From NCBI RefSeq assembly GCF_000196255.1, contig NC_006370.1, positions 526,187 through 590,186 of the forward strand: a stretch of 64,000 nt of DNA. The letters run 5' to 3'. Position 1 is the first letter of the stretch. Each line of letters begins with the position of its first letter. Position numbers and translations under genes: made by a program. This DNA comes from Photobacterium profundum SS9. Lineage in GTDB: Bacteria; Pseudomonadota; Gammaproteobacteria; Enterobacterales; Vibrionaceae. Under the pieces are notes generated by a model. The model did not search any database. It worked only from the letters and a program-made list of their open reading frames with translations, and was not told the origin of the DNA. Of the stretch, positions 36,866 through 48,702 are shown in pieces.

Positions 36866-38164
36866 TTATGCGTTAGCTTCTTTTGCCAATGTTGCAAATG
36901 CGCGTTCTGCAGCATTTAGCGTTGCTTCAATTTCTTTATCGCCATGCGCGAGAGAAGTAAAACATGCTTCGTATGCTGATGGTGCAAGGTAAACACCGCT
37001 TTTAAGCATTAGGTTAAAGAAACGCTTAAAACGTTCGATATCGCATTTAGTCACATCAGCATAGCTTGTTACAGTTTTTTGCTCGGTAAAGAAGAAACCA
37101 AACATGCCACCAACTTGATTGATAGCCAGTGGAATATTATATTTATCTGCTAATGATTTAAACCCGTTAGCCAGAATCTTAGTGGTATTTGCCAGGCGCT
37201 TCTCATTACCTTCTTCTGTTAGCACGCTTAGGCATGCATGCCCAGCAGCCATAGCGACAGGGTTACCTGACAGTGTACCTGCCTGATAAACCGGACCTGT
37301 AGGTGCAATATATTGCATGATGTCTTTACGACCACCAAATGCACCAACAGGCATTCCGCCACCGATGATTTTACCCAGTGTCGTTAGATCTGGTTTGATA
37401 TTGTAATAGCCTTGTGCGCCGCCTTCTGAAACACGGAAACCTGTCATGACTTCATCCAGAATCAGTAATGCACCGAAATCATCACAAATAGTACGTAGGC
37501 CTTCAAGGAAGCCAGGAACCGGTGGAATGCAGTTCATGTTACCAGCAACAGGTTCTACGATAATACAGGCGATCTGTTCTGGGTGTGCTGCAAAGGCTTC
37601 ACGTACAGTCTCAAGATCATTGTATGTACATGTTAGTGTATGTTTTGCAAAATCAGCGGGTACACCCGGGGAGTTCGGCTGACCCAGTGTTAATGCACCA
37701 GAGCCAGCTTTAACCAATAAGCAGTCAGCGTGACCGTGGTAACAACCTTCGAATTTGATGATTTTGTCACGGTTAGTGAACCCACGCGCTAAGCGAATTG
37801 CACTCATGGTCGCTTCTGTACCTGAGCTCACCATGCGAATTTGTTCCATTGACGGAACAAGCTTAGAGACTAGCTCGGCCATGGTGATTTCCATTTCAGT
37901 TGGCGCACCGAAGCTAAGACCTTGTTGAGCCGCTTTGATTACAGCATCACGAACAGCAACGTGATTGTGCCCAAGGATCATCGGGCCCCAAGAACCTACG
38001 TAGTCGATGTACGCTTTGCCATCAGCATCAAAGATATATGCGCCATCAGCACGTTCGATGAACAGTGGGCTACCACCAACACCGGCAAATGCTCGAACGG
38101 GTGAATTAACACCGCCGGGAATGATTTTTTGTGCTTTAGCAAATAAATCAGCTGACTTGCTCAT
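36866..38164 (-). CDS. hemL: Glutamate-1-semialdehyde 2,1-aminomutase
   Basis: A 432-residue PLP enzyme that converts glutamate-1-semialdehyde to 5-aminolevulinate, the committed route to heme in bacteria using tRNA-Glu. Conserved features include VNSPVRAF at the N-terminus, [16 protein letters not shown] (near 122), [11 protein letters not shown] (near 241) and the PLP-lysine region [17 protein letters not shown] (Lys near 267). The length equals the family norm. It is transcribed alone, away from clcA, with its own terminator. The identification is secure. Confidence 0.97.
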   Translation of the reverse strand: MSKSADLFAKAQKIIPGGVNSPVRAFAGVGGSPLFIERADGAYIFDADGKAYIDYVGSWGPMILGHNHVAVRDAVIKAAQQGLSFGAPTEMEITMAELVSKLVPSMEQIRMVSSGTEATMSAIRLARGFTNRDKIIKFEGCYHGHADCLLVKAGSGALTLGQPNSPGVPADFAKHTLTCTYNDLETVREAFAAHPEQIACIIVEPVAGNMNCIPPVPGFLEGLRTICDDFGALLILDEVMTGFRVSEGGAQGYYNIKPDLTTLGKIIGGGMPVGAFGGRKDIMQYIAPTGPVYQAGTLSGNPVAMAAGHACLSVLTEEGNEKRLANTTKILANGFKSLADKYNIPLAINQVGGMFGFFFTEQKTVTSYADVTKCDIERFKRFFNLMLKSGVYLAPSAYEACFTSLAHGDKEIEATLNAAERAFATLAKEANA

Positions 38165-38404
38165 TGTGACGTCCTATTTTCAAAATTGATTCAGGCTTGA
38201 ACTTGCCGCATTGTACCGAAAAAAAAGGGCGCTTGGCGAGTTTCTATTGCGCTACCTCAGTCACATAACATCATCTTTACCACTGATGGAAAACTAGTTT
38301 CCAACAATCACAGTGTAAAAAAGTGCGACTATCAACTACCATAAATACTTACCAAACTTGTCACTCCTTTCTGTAACCCTCTCAAAGAATTATACGGCTG
38401 AATA

Positions 38405-39808
38405 ATGACTGATAAAAAGCAAGGCACTCCTGTACCTGAGCATCTACAACCTAGTGGCCTTGTTCGGCGTTTTTTATCTCGAGATAAAACCCCTGTATCC
38501 GTTCTGTTTCTTTCAGCATTGGTTGGCATGATAGCTGGATTATTGGCCACGTTATTTGAAATTGGTGTTCATTGGGTGTCAGAGCAGCGTACTGAATGGC
38601 TATTACATGAAATTACCAGTGAATTACCGCTATGGTTAACGGCGTTTATTGTGAGTGCTGCGCTTGCATTCATTGGCTATTTCTTAGTCAACCGTTTTGC
38701 ACCAGAGGCGGCAGGTTCAGGTATTCCTGAAATCGAAGGGGCGATGGACGAGATGCGTCCAGTACGCTGGTGGCGAGTATTACCGGTTAAGTTTTTTGGT
38801 GGTTTAGGTGCATTAGGCTCAGGGATGGTTTTAGGTCGGGAAGGACCAACGGTCCAAATGGGTGGCAATATTGGGCGAATGGTCTCTGATATTTTTCGTC
38901 TAAAAGATAAAGAAGGTCGCCATGCGCTTCTCGCATCGGGTGCTTCCGCAGGTCTTGCTGCTGCCTTTAATGCCCCACTCGCTGGCATTATGTTTGTGGT
39001 TGAGGAAATGCGCCCTCAGTTTCGTTACAGCTTAATTTCGATTAAATGTGTCACCATTTCAGCGGTTGTTGCCAATATTGTGTTTCGAAGCATTAAGGGG
39101 CAGCACGCCGTTATTACCATGCCGCAATATGATGCGCCGACGCTAAAAGCATTATGGCTATTTTTGTTATTAGGCATGTTTTTTGGTGTATTTGGCGTGC
39201 TTTTCAATCGCTTAATTACCCTGTCTCAAGATTTATTTATTCGTATTCACCGCAATGAACGTCGTCGCTATTTAATAACGGGGACTTTGCTGGGGGGAAC
39301 CTTTGGTTTGCTACTGCTCTATCTCCCGGAATTAACGGGTGGGGGGATTTCGCTTATTCCTGATGCAACCAATGGTCAATATAGCATTAGCTTGTTACTC
39401 ATTTTATTCTTAGCACGTGTTGCTACTACTTTATTGTGTTTTGGCTCTGGTGCCCCGGGCGGTATTTTTGCCCCTATGCTGGCGTTAGGCACGTTATTTG
39501 GGACGTTTTTTGGGTCTATTGTTCAGATGTATTTCCCTGAATTAGGATTAGAGCCGGGTATGTTTGCGATTGCGGGGATGGGGGCTTTATTTGCGGCCAC
39601 AGTACGCGCACCCATAACCGGTATTTTACTGGTGATTGAGATGACCAATAATTACCATTTGATCTTGCCATTAATCATCACAACAATTGGTGCCACAGTG
39701 TTGGCGCAGGTATTGGGTGGAAAGCCTATCTATTCCCAATTGCTACATAGAACCATGAAAAAAGAAAAATTACGCAATGAAGTACCATCTGAAGTGAGCA
39801 ATACTTGA
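38405..39808 (+). CDS. clcA: H+/Cl- exchange transporter ClcA
   Basis: A 467-residue CLC antiporter of the inner membrane that exchanges two chloride ions for one proton and helps in acid resistance. The selectivity signatures are present: [11 protein letters not shown] (near 100), [10 protein letters not shown] with the gating Glu (near 140), the proton-transfer Glu in [11 protein letters not shown] (near 200) and [11 protein letters not shown] (near 352). Both glutamates mark a transporter rather than a channel. The extra N-terminal 30 residues are cytoplasmic and charged. It precedes erpA by 60 bp on the same strand and may share transcripts with it. Confidence 0.94.
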   Translation: MTDKKQGTPVPEHLQPSGLVRRFLSRDKTPVSVLFLSALVGMIAGLLATLFEIGVHWVSEQRTEWLLHEITSELPLWLTAFIVSAALAFIGYFLVNRFAPEAAGSGIPEIEGAMDEMRPVRWWRVLPVKFFGGLGALGSGMVLGREGPTVQMGGNIGRMVSDIFRLKDKEGRHALLASGASAGLAAAFNAPLAGIMFVVEEMRPQFRYSLISIKCVTISAVVANIVFRSIKGQHAVITMPQYDAPTLKALWLFLLLGMFFGVFGVLFNRLITLSQDLFIRIHRNERRRYLITGTLLGGTFGLLLLYLPELTGGGISLIPDATNGQYSISLLLILFLARVATTLLCFGSGAPGGIFAPMLALGTLFGTFFGSIVQMYFPELGLEPGMFAIAGMGALFAATVRAPITGILLVIEMTNNYHLILPLIITTIGATVLAQVLGGKPIYSQLLHRTMKKEKLRNEVPSEVSNT

Positions 39809-39868
39809 ACAAGTTAGTCAGGTATTAGATAATCATGTTAATTACCGCATGTGTTTGAGAGGTCTTTA

Positions 39869-40210
39869 ATGAGCGACGCCAATGTACCGCTGTCTTTTTC
39901 TGATGTAGCTGCGAACAAAGTGAAAACGCTTATTGCTGAAGAAGAGAACCCAGAGCTGAAACTGCGCGTTTATATCACCGGTGGTGGTTGTAGTGGTTTC
40001 CAGTATGGTTTTACTTTTGATGAAAAAGTAAATGATGGCGACATGACGATTGAAAACAGTGGTGTAACGCTGGTGGTTGACCCAATGAGCCTACAATATT
40101 TAGTTGGCGGTATTGTTGATTACACTGAAGGGCTGGAAGGTTCTCGTTTCTTTGTAAACAATCCGAACGCAACAACAACCTGTGGTTGTGGAGCGTCATT
40201 CAGCGTTTAA
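39869..40210 (+). CDS. erpA: Iron-sulfur cluster insertion protein ErpA
   Basis: A 113-residue A-type carrier that delivers Fe-S clusters to apo-enzymes such as those of isoprenoid synthesis. The three ligand cysteines are in [11 protein letters not shown] (near 41) and CGCGASF (near 105 and 107). The sequence is close to E. coli ErpA throughout. The ATG at 39869 is preferred over 39851 because GAGAGG precedes it and the N-terminus MSDANVPL matches the family. A strong terminator follows. Confidence 0.96.
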   Translation: MSDANVPLSFSDVAANKVKTLIAEEENPELKLRVYITGGGCSGFQYGFTFDEKVNDGDMTIENSGVTLVVDPMSLQYLVGGIVDYTEGLEGSRFFVNNPNATTTCGCGASFSV

Positions 40211-40245
40211 ATCACCGTTAGCTATCTTCATATAGATAACAGTGT

Positions 40246-40280
40246 AAAAAAAGCCGTCATGTATGAATGACGGCTTTTTT
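40246..40280. terminator. Bidirectional terminator between erpA and the M23 peptidase gene
   Basis: AAAAAAGCCGTCAT-GTATGA-ATGACGGCTTTTTT has T-runs in both orientations, so it can end erpA (+) and the convergent peptidase gene (-). Confidence 0.9.
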
Positions 40281-40332
40281 GTGTCGATAGAAAGTAGGGT
40301 AGGGAAGAACCTACGATATTTAGCGGTGATCG

Positions 40333-41658
40333 TTAGCCTTTATGCGATCCTTGCTCTAAGGGGCCATTGTCTGCGATCAGCTGACTAAATTGTGCTAGCT
40401 GACTAAGCCTGTCGTTGGCATATTTTTTGAAAGCGCTCTTCTCTTTGCCTTTCAATGAATCAGCTTGCGGTAGTTTTACTGTTCGTGGGTTTTTATGTGT
40501 GCCATTTACCAAGAATTCGTAATGTAAATGCGCCCCAGTTACACGTCCTGTACTCCCTAATGTCCCCACCGTTTGCCCTTGCTTAACGCGTTGTCCTGTT
40601 TTCACACTACGCTTGGTCATGTGAAGATACTTAGTGATATACGTAGAGCTGTGGCGAATAAACACATAGTTACCGTTGAACTTGTTATAGGCTGATTTCA
40701 TCACGATACCATCACCAGCTGCCCAAATTGGCGTACCCACTGGTGCGACATAATCTGTGCCACGGTGTGCTCGTACACGTCCAGTTACTGGGTGCAATCT
40801 TTTAGGATTAAAGTTAGAGCTTACGTAACGGAAATTAATCGGGGAGCGTAAGAAAGCTTTACGCATGGCACTGCCATTTTGATCGTAATATTTCCCATCT
40901 TCACTACGAATAGCGGTAAAGGTTTGGCCTAAATTCGAGAAGGTTGCAGCAAGAATATTACCGCGGCCAATTTGCTCGCCTTCTACAAAACGTTCTTCAA
41001 ATAGTACCGAGAAAGTATCGCCTGCTCGAATGTCTAACGCAAAGTCGATATCCCAACCGAAGATCCCCGCAATTTCCATGATTTGATTGGCGGTTAAACC
41101 GGCTCTATCTGCTGCATTCCAAAAGCTTGAGGTAATGGTGGCTTGAGCAAAATTAAGCTGAGTATCTACTTTTTTCTTTTCAATGTTAGATTTAAAGGTG
41201 TCGCCAGCACGGGTAATGATGAGCTTTTCTGTTGGGCTTTTCGGTTGGATAAGTTGAATCAGCTCATTTTTGTCATCGATACCAAATTGAAATGTATCAC
41301 CCGGGCGTAATGCGGTGAGCTCTTTGGTACCTTCATCGGCATTGATTAAACGATGCAGTGTGCTTGAGCTTAACCCGATTTTATTAAAGACCACTGCGAG
41401 ACTTTCACCGGATGCAACTTGGTGTTTTTTCCATGTTAATGCTGGGATATTAGGGCGGTCATCTTCTTGAGCAGGCCGAAGTTGATTGGGCTCAATATTG
41501 ATTTCAAGTGGGTATATTTTACCAATCTCAAATTTACGTTCCGTTTGTTCTGCTTTCTTAGGCATAGGTAGCAGGATCAGCATCACCACAGCAGCACTGA
41601 TGAGAGCGATGAGAATTTGATGCATCCTTGGCAATTTTGTAAGTTTTGATACTAGCAT
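40333..41658 (-). CDS. mepM: M23 murein DD-endopeptidase, MepM-like
   Basis: A 441-residue envelope protein with one N-terminal membrane anchor (about 12-28). It carries an OapA/LysM-like module (KHQVASGESLAVVFNKIGLSS, about 76-125), a Csd3-like middle domain, and a C-terminal zinc metallopeptidase domain with HRGTDYVAPVGTPI (His and Asp ligands near 290) and HLHYEF (near 370). It should cut D-Ala-mDAP cross-links to let new peptidoglycan strands in. E. coli MepM has nearly the same length and layout. It is divergent from tyrS, as in other Vibrionaceae. No strong ribosome-binding site is seen before the ATG. Confidence 0.88.
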   Translation of the reverse strand: MLVSKLTKLPRMHQILIALISAAVVMLILLPMPKKAEQTERKFEIGKIYPLEINIEPNQLRPAQEDDRPNIPALTWKKHQVASGESLAVVFNKIGLSSSTLHRLINADEGTKELTALRPGDTFQFGIDDKNELIQLIQPKSPTEKLIITRAGDTFKSNIEKKKVDTQLNFAQATITSSFWNAADRAGLTANQIMEIAGIFGWDIDFALDIRAGDTFSVLFEERFVEGEQIGRGNILAATFSNLGQTFTAIRSEDGKYYDQNGSAMRKAFLRSPINFRYVSSNFNPKRLHPVTGRVRAHRGTDYVAPVGTPIWAAGDGIVMKSAYNKFNGNYVFIRHSSTYITKYLHMTKRSVKTGQRVKQGQTVGTLGSTGRVTGAHLHYEFLVNGTHKNPRTVKLPQADSLKGKEKSAFKKYANDRLSQLAQFSQLIADNGPLEQGSHKG

Positions 41659-41784
41659 TGGTATTTTTTTAATATAAAGGAAAAAATAAGACAGCGCTTA
41701 GTCTAACTGGTTTCAAAAAACATCTCTATTCAAGTAAGATGGTTGATTGTGACTTTTTTGCCAATTCTGTAGGAGCAAACAAGA

Positions 41785-42972
41785 ATGGCCAGCATTGAAC
41801 AAGCTTTAGCTGAAATTAAGCGCGGTATTGATGAGCTGATTCCAGAAGAAGAGCTGATTGCTAAATTAAAAGAAAACCGTCCATTACGAATCAAGCTAGG
41901 TGCCGATCCAACAGCACCTGATATTCACTTGGGCCATACAGTCATTCTTAATAAGCTACGTACTTTCCAAGAGCTTGGTCATGACGTTACTTTCTTGATT
42001 GGTGACTTCACCGGTATGGTTGGTGACCCAACGGGTAAAAATACAACGCGTCCACCGCTAACACGTGAAGATGTTTTGGCTAATGCTGAAACGTATAAAG
42101 AGCAAGTGTTCAAAATTCTTGACCCTGCAAAGACCAAAATTGAGTTCAACTCAACGTGGTTATCAGAGCTAGGTGCCGAAGGCATGATTCGCCTTGCTTC
42201 TAACCAAACCGTTGCTCGTATGTTAGAACGCGATGATTTTAAAAAGCGTTATAACGGCGGTCGTCCTATTGCGATTCATGAATTCATGTACCCATTACTA
42301 CAAGGGTATGATTCTGTTGCAATGGAAACAGATGTAGAGCTTGGCGGTACTGATCAGAAATTTAACCTATTAATGGGACGTGAGCTACAAAAGTCACACG
42401 GTCAAAAGCCTCAAGTTGTACTGACTATGCCTCTTCTTGTCGGTCTTGATGGCGTGAAGAAAATGTCGAAGTCGGCGCATAACTACATTGGTGTGAGTGA
42501 AGTACCAACAGAAATGTTTGGTAAAATCATGTCGATCTCTGATGATCTAATGTGGAACTATTTTGAGTGCTTGTCGTTCCGTCCACTTGAAGAGATTGAA
42601 CAGTTTAAGCAAGACATGGCGAACGGGAAAAATCCTCGCGATGTTAAAATTTTGCTAGCAAAAGAAATTATTGCTCGTTTCCATTCTGAAGCAGATGCAG
42701 ATGCTGCTGAGCAAGAGTTTATTAATCGCTTCCAAAAAGGTGCGATGCCTGAAGAAATGCCAGAGCTTGAATTTGAAGCCGGTATTGCAATCAGCAACTT
42801 GCTAAAAGACGCTGGCCTTGTCAATTCAACATCTGATGCAATGCGTATGATCCGTCAGGGTGGTGCGAAGATTGATGGTAACAAGATTGAAGATACTAAG
42901 CTTATTCCTGCTGCTGGTACTGCTGTGTACCAAGTAGGCAAGCGTAAGTTTGCACGTATTACCCTAAAATAA
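41785..42972 (+). CDS. tyrS: Tyrosyl-tRNA synthetase
   Basis: A 395-residue class I synthetase charging tRNA-Tyr. The HIGH motif is HLGH at residues 48-51, the KMSKS motif is KMSKS (near 230), and a C-terminal S4 RNA-binding domain (about 335-390) is visible. Length and motif variant resemble the shorter TyrZ-like branch rather than the 424-residue E. coli TyrS. AGGAG nine bases upstream supports the start. It is followed by a clear terminator. Confidence 0.95.
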   Translation: MASIEQALAEIKRGIDELIPEEELIAKLKENRPLRIKLGADPTAPDIHLGHTVILNKLRTFQELGHDVTFLIGDFTGMVGDPTGKNTTRPPLTREDVLANAETYKEQVFKILDPAKTKIEFNSTWLSELGAEGMIRLASNQTVARMLERDDFKKRYNGGRPIAIHEFMYPLLQGYDSVAMETDVELGGTDQKFNLLMGRELQKSHGQKPQVVLTMPLLVGLDGVKKMSKSAHNYIGVSEVPTEMFGKIMSISDDLMWNYFECLSFRPLEEIEQFKQDMANGKNPRDVKILLAKEIIARFHSEADADAAEQEFINRFQKGAMPEEMPELEFEAGIAISNLLKDAGLVNSTSDAMRMIRQGGAKIDGNKIEDTKLIPAAGTAVYQVGKRKFARITLK

Positions 42973-42994
42973 TAGGGTTAACTTGCAATGATAT

Positions 42995-43020
42995 AAAAGG
43001 GCGCTTGATGCGCCTTTTTT
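42995..43020 (+). terminator. tyrS terminator
   Basis: AAAAGGGCGC-TTGAT-GCGCCTTTTTT, a GC stem with a T-run, lies 23 bp after the tyrS stop. Confidence 0.9.
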
Positions 43021-43095
43021 ATTGACTGCATTTTTTATTTCTCTCTGTCATCTAGAAGACTATGATCGAGATATCCCTTTATCGAATGGTTTGTT

Positions 43096-43710
43096 ATGAC
43101 ATCGTTTGAACATATTATTGCTGAATTAACACCATTGCTTCAACAATATGGTTATTGGATCTTAGCGATTGCAATCGCGGTTGAAGGCATCGGCATTCCT
43201 GCGCCTGGGCAATCTTTATTAGTGGTGGCAAGCTTACTGGCAGCGTCCGGTAAAATGTCGTTGTCTAGCATTTTACTTGTGGCGGGTCTTAGTGGCTTTA
43301 TTGGTAATTGTTGTGGTTTCTGGATTGGTCGAAAGTTTGGTCATGTATTGGTAAACAAACAATGGATAAAGCCTCGAACGCTTGGAAAGTTGCATGCCTT
43401 TATTGAGCGTTATGGCACGTTTGGTTTATTGATAAGTCGATTTATTGAAGGGATCAAACAATTCATGGCATTAGGCTGTGGTATTGCACAAATGCCGGTT
43501 AAACATTTTTTGATTGGTAACTTATTGGCGATCAGTGTTTGGTTGATGGTATTCGGGGTAGCTCCGGCATATCTACATGATGAAATGGAACATATTCTGG
43601 CTTTTTATCATCATTATCAAGCATTGTGCTGGGCGGTTGTTAGCGCTGTAGTGGTTGTACTTTTAGCGTTAATTCTGCGCTCGCTGAAAAAGCGCCGTTT
43701 AGGTTTATGA
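43096..43710 (+). CDS. DedA-family membrane protein
   Basis: A 204-residue inner-membrane protein of the DedA/SNARE-associated group, whose members are implicated in flipping polyprenyl phosphate or phospholipids and in proton-dependent resistance. The conserved EGIGIPAPGQSLLVVASLLA segment lies near residue 29. The usual R-F-x-P-G-x-R motif appears as SRFIEGIKQF (near 115), so the proline is replaced by Glu and the second arginine by Lys. About five hydrophobic segments and a basic C-terminal tail (LRSLKKRRLGL) are seen. The gene stands alone between two hairpins. The family is sure; the substrate is not. Confidence 0.85.
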   Translation: MTSFEHIIAELTPLLQQYGYWILAIAIAVEGIGIPAPGQSLLVVASLLAASGKMSLSSILLVAGLSGFIGNCCGFWIGRKFGHVLVNKQWIKPRTLGKLHAFIERYGTFGLLISRFIEGIKQFMALGCGIAQMPVKHFLIGNLLAISVWLMVFGVAPAYLHDEMEHILAFYHHYQALCWAVVSAVVVVLLALILRSLKKRRLGL

Positions 43711-43731
43711 GAACAGTCATACTGGTATTTA

Positions 43732-43755
43732 AAGGCGCGTAATGCGCCTTGTTCT
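43732..43755 (+). terminator. Probable dedA terminator
   Basis: AAGGCGC-GTAAT-GCGCCTT followed by GTTCTTGTTTTC lies 21 bp after the dedA stop. The T-run is interrupted. Confidence 0.6.
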
Positions 43756-43816
43756 TGTTTTCTAATCTCAAATTCAGGGATAGCGGTTTGGAGGAAGTGG
43801 ATGGCATTCTTTAATA

Positions 43817-43840
43817 AAAACCGCCTTGAGTGGCGGTTTT
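43817..43840. terminator. Terminator for the TRIC-family gene
   Basis: AAAACCGCC-TTGAGT-GGCGGTTTT has A and T flanks on both sides. It can end the minus-strand gene that stops at 43878 and also back up the dedA terminator. Confidence 0.8.
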
Positions 43841-43877
43841 ATGCAAGATGGTGTAACCAATAGGCTTGTGAGTAGCG

Positions 43878-44489
43878 TTAACTTTTTAGGGTCAAAGCTG
43901 GTAAAGAAAGGTGCCAACGAATAGCAGCAAGACGAATCGAAAGTGTTGCGACCACACCTGTAAGAGTTGCTATCGTAGGGTCAATATCCACACTCAAGCC
44001 AATGGTGTGAATCATTCCACCAAGAATACATGCAGTAGCATACACCTCAGTTCGTAATACCATCGGAATTTCTCTGGCTAATACATCTCGAATTACACCA
44101 CCACCACAGCCTGTAATAACTCCCATGATCACCGCTACCATGGGGGATGCGCCGAAACGAAGGGCTTTTTCTACCCCTATAGCAACAAAGACCGCTAAAC
44201 CTATGGCATCGGCAACAGGTAAAAAATACCATGGCATACGCTGCGGGCGTCGTACGGCGATCATACTAATAAGGCAGGTAAAGAAGATGACCCATAAGTA
44301 GTTAGTATCAGTAATCCAAAATACTGGCGTGGCGCCTAACGCCATATCACGAATCGTACCACCGCCAATAGCTGTCACACTGGCAAGTACAACGACCCCA
44401 AACGGATCCATTCTTAATCGACCCGCCAGTAACACACCCGATGCGGCAAAAACGGCAGTGCCGAACATATCGAGAATATATATAAGCAT
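43878..44489 (-). CDS. TRIC/UPF0126-family ion channel protein (YicG/YadS type)
   Basis: A 203-residue inner-membrane protein built from two homologous halves, each with the signature GGGTIRD (near 43) or GGGVIRD (near 128). Seven hydrophobic helices are visible, starting at residue 4. Prokaryotic members are trimeric cation (K+) channels; some annotations suggest glycine transport. The physiological role in this organism is unknown. It is separate from the B12 genes upstream, with a gap of 121 bp. Confidence 0.88.
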   Translation of the reverse strand: MLIYILDMFGTAVFAASGVLLAGRLRMDPFGVVVLASVTAIGGGTIRDMALGATPVFWITDTNYLWVIFFTCLISMIAVRRPQRMPWYFLPVADAIGLAVFVAIGVEKALRFGASPMVAVIMGVITGCGGGVIRDVLAREIPMVLRTEVYATACILGGMIHTIGLSVDIDPTIATLTGVVATLSIRLAAIRWHLSLPALTLKS

Positions 44490-44610
44490 GCTTGTCCCTG
44501 TTAAATAGAAAGACCATTGAGAGCGGACTGAGATTGTACGAGGAAATTAAATTGGCTCAACTTGCTATCACGGCTTTGTGAGCTCATTCACATTGATTGT
44601 TGAGACTCTG

Positions 44611-45435
44611 TTACAGAGTGCCATCCCTGACTTGATCGAATAGACCGCAGACTTGTTTTATCGCATTAATCGTACGTGGTGTAGGGCGATTTAGCCAATC
44701 AGCTTGTAATGTAAAAACATGATGATTATCAACGGCTGGCAACTTACCTTGCCAGTTCTGCCAAATGCTGGTTTTAGTATCTGCATGAGGTGTTCCGAAG
44801 ATAACTTCTGGTTGTCGAACAACAACTTGCTCTTCTGAAACTTGGGGGTAGGCCGCTGGACTATCCCCAAAAATATTTCGGCCTCCGCATAATGAGAATA
44901 CTTGGCTTGGCCAGCTACCATCGGCAACGGTAATGATAGGAGAGTCACTTAATTGGTAGAAGAAACTCACAGTACGTTGATTTTCATTGCGGGTTTTAAA
45001 TGCGCTAATTTCTTGGCGAAATTGATTTGCAGTTTGTATCGCTTGTGTCGGCTCTGGTGAATATTGACCAAGTTGCTCGATGGTTGTCGCAATATCTTCC
45101 AGTTCGACAGGGTTCGAATAAAAAACATTCAACCCCAACTGTTCTAACTTAGCCATTTCACGTGGGGGATTACCACCTTTCCATGCCAATATCAGGTCGG
45201 GTTGTAATGCAACAATGCGCTCTAACTTTACACCACGATAGTTAGCAACTCGTTCCAATTTTTGTGCGGCTTCTGGGTAATCACTGTAATCACTGGCAGC
45301 AATTAAAGCGTCACCAAGCCCTGCGGCGTAAGCAAGTTCGGTAGTATGAGGAGAAAGGCTAATGACACGTAAGGCAGGTTGTTGGGCAATACTGAACGAT
45401 GAAAATAGGGCAATAAACAGATAAATAAAGCGCAC
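44611..45435 (-). CDS. btuF: Vitamin B12 periplasmic binding protein BtuF
   Basis: A 274-residue periplasmic binding protein of class III. It has a signal peptide (residues 1-17, ending FSIAQ) and then the typical start of Btu[34 protein letters not shown]. The two lobes are joined by a long helix (about 130-155). It captures cobalamin for the BtuCD importer, which is not encoded in this window. The start is a GTG directly after the TAA of cbiB (TAAGTG), with GGAAG upstream, so translation is coupled. It is the third gene of the mtnN-cbiB-btuF operon. Confidence 0.93.
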
Positions 45436-46392
45436 TTAGAAACTTCCTTGAAAAATAAACAGTAATGCGCTTTCAATGACGACCCAAGCAAGCAGACGGT
45501 GCGTCATCATTTGTTGTATTTGCGCTAAATGAAAGGCTGCAGGTGCGATTTTGCCTCCAATTTGGGGGCGTACCATTTTCTTATTATCGTAAATAGCAGG
45601 CCCACCTAAAGACAGTGATAATTTATGTCCTGTCGCACTCAGTAGCCAGCCGGGGCCGGGCAGAAACCAGTGCTCTCCCTGTTTGATTAACCCTTGGAGT
45701 GCGACTTTGCTGTTGTTACCAACAGTAATGAGTAATGCCAGTATGCGTAGTGGAATAATATCTAGCATCGCGAGAATACGTACTGCAGGTAATCCGAATA
45801 TATGGTATTGATGACGCGATGGTGACCATGCACGGGCAAGACAAATCGCAACGCGGTACATGATGGCACCAATCCCCCCGGCAATGGCATACCAGAATAG
45901 AACGCCTGCCACTAAGCGTCCGTAACTCAGAAGCTGTGTTTCTGCTCCTGCTTTTCCTAAACCTAATAAAGAGAGATTTTGGGTGTTACGATTAAGGGGA
46001 TATTCCAGTAATTGACGGCAGCGTACTTTGTCTTCTTTGGCATAAGCATTAATGAAATGCTGACTGAGTTTCGCGGTATTACGCCAATCTAGTGCAATCC
46101 ATAACAAGGTGAGTTGAAACAGAACATCCACCCAAACAAGTTGATAAAGTGCAATCAATAAAATTAACAGCGTGCCCCAAATAAGTGCCCAAGTTAATGT
46201 TCCTGAGAATAAACGTTGTTTGTAGTTATCGTTAGGGTTGTTGACTTTATCGGCAAGTAGAATCGCGAAACGTTGGCAAATGTGGATTGGATGAACAGCT
46301 GTTGGTATTGGGAAAAACCAATGTATGACTAACGCTCCCCACAATGCGAGTAGGGAGGCGTTATCGAGTAAAATAGACCAGCTATTTGTCAT
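45436..46392 (-). CDS. cbiB: CbiB/CobD-family cobalamin biosynthesis membrane protein
   Basis: A 318-residue inner-membrane protein of the CobD/CbiB family, which attaches the aminopropanol (phosphate) arm to adenosylcobyric acid. About five hydrophobic segments are seen: residues 8-28, 68-95, near 145-175, near 200-220 and the C-terminal helix. The family signature appears in weakened form (LRILALLITVGN). The rest of the B12 pathway is not in the window. Its place between mtnN and btuF suggests a salvage step on imported corrinoids. It shares one base with mtnN (TAATG) and abuts btuF. Whether it is active as a synthase is open. Confidence 0.82.
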   Translation of the reverse strand: MTNSWSILLDNASLLALWGALVIHWFFPIPTAVHPIHICQRFAILLADKVNNPNDNYKQRLFSGTLTWALIWGTLLILLIALYQLVWVDVLFQLTLLWIALDWRNTAKLSQHFINAYAKEDKVRCRQLLEYPLNRNTQNLSLLGLGKAGAETQLLSYGRLVAGVLFWYAIAGGIGAIMYRVAICLARAWSPSRHQYHIFGLPAVRILAMLDIIPLRILALLITVGNNSKVALQGLIKQGEHWFLPGPGWLLSATGHKLSLSLGGPAIYDNKKMVRPQIGGKIAPAAFHLAQIQQMMTHRLLAWVVIESALLFIFQGSF

Positions 46393-47090
46393 TACTGATT
46401 AAGAATCTCGACCATTTTTGCAACCATTACCGACGAGCTTTGTGCTGCTAATGGTAAGAACTCTTCAAAGCTCATTGGTGATTCTTTATCTGCGACATCT
46501 GAAATTGCACGAACAACAACAAACGGTACATTGAATTGATGACAAGCTTGAGCGATTGCAGCCGCTTCCATTTCTACTGCAATAACTGTTGGGAAGTTAT
46601 CACGAATGAACGCTTGTTTTTCAGGAGTACATACGAATGCATCCCCCGTACAAATTAGACCGCGAACGGCATGCATGTCAGCCATTGAGGCTAGTGCTTG
46701 CTCTGCAGTCAATATCAACTTTTCATCAGAAATGAAAGCTGCTGGTTGCTGTGCCATTTGACCAATTTCATAGCCAAACGCTGTTACATCAGCATCGTGG
46801 TAACGTACTTCTGTTGAAATAACCACATCACCAAGCGTTAGGCTTGAATCAAAACCACCCGCAGAACCGGTGTTTAAGACAGCATCTGGTTGGAATGCTT
46901 CCAGTAAAACAGCGGTACCCACAGCTGCTGCTACTTTACCAATCCCTGATTGTAACAAGACAACATCTGCGCCATTTAGGTTACCCGTGTAGAAAATACA
47001 ACCTGCTTTGTGGTGAGTTTCGCAGTCAGTAAGTTGCTCTTTAAGGATGGTAACTTCTTGCTCCATCGCGCCAATAATGCCGATTTTCAT
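46392..47090 (-). CDS. mtnN: 5'-methylthioadenosine/S-adenosylhomocysteine nucleosidase
   Basis: A 232-residue nucleosidase that hydrolyses 5'-methylthioadenosine, S-adenosylhomocysteine and 5'-deoxyadenosine, feeding methionine salvage and the LuxS/AI-2 route. The catalytic residues are visible: Glu12 region (IIGAMEQEV), [10 protein letters not shown] (Glu near 174) and ISDVAD (Asp near 197). The nucleoside-binding NTGSAGG lies near 76. The length equals that of the E. coli enzyme. First gene of the operon with cbiB and btuF, an arrangement also found in Vibrio. Confidence 0.96.
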   Translation of the reverse strand: MKIGIIGAMEQEVTILKEQLTDCETHHKAGCIFYTGNLNGADVVLLQSGIGKVAAAVGTAVLLEAFQPDAVLNTGSAGGFDSSLTLGDVVISTEVRYHDADVTAFGYEIGQMAQQPAAFISDEKLILTAEQALASMADMHAVRGLICTGDAFVCTPEKQAFIRDNFPTVIAVEMEAAAIAQACHQFNVPFVVVRAISDVADKESPMSFEEFLPLAAQSSSVMVAKMVEILNQ

Positions 47091-47190
47091 GGATTTGTTC
47101 TCTTGTTAGTCAATACTTGCTGCGAGAGTCGCAACCAGAAATGTAATCATTGGCGCAATTGTACCACGCTGTGAGAAAGGTTGAAGTATG

Positions 47191-47245
47191 AAAAAACGAG
47201 AGCTTATGGGGCTAATTTGAGAAATTAATCCATTAACACTCTCGT
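47191..47245 (-). terminator. Probable terminator of the first gltBD operon
   Basis: ACGAGAG (47245-47239 read on the minus strand) and CTCTCGT (47202-47196) pair around a long loop of about 36 nt and are followed by TTTTTC. It lies about 30 bp after gltD. The loop is unusually large for an intrinsic terminator. Confidence 0.55.
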
Positions 47246-47274
47246 TGCATTGTGTATTTGTCGGATGCTAAGCG

Positions 47275-48702
<1,428 letters not shown>

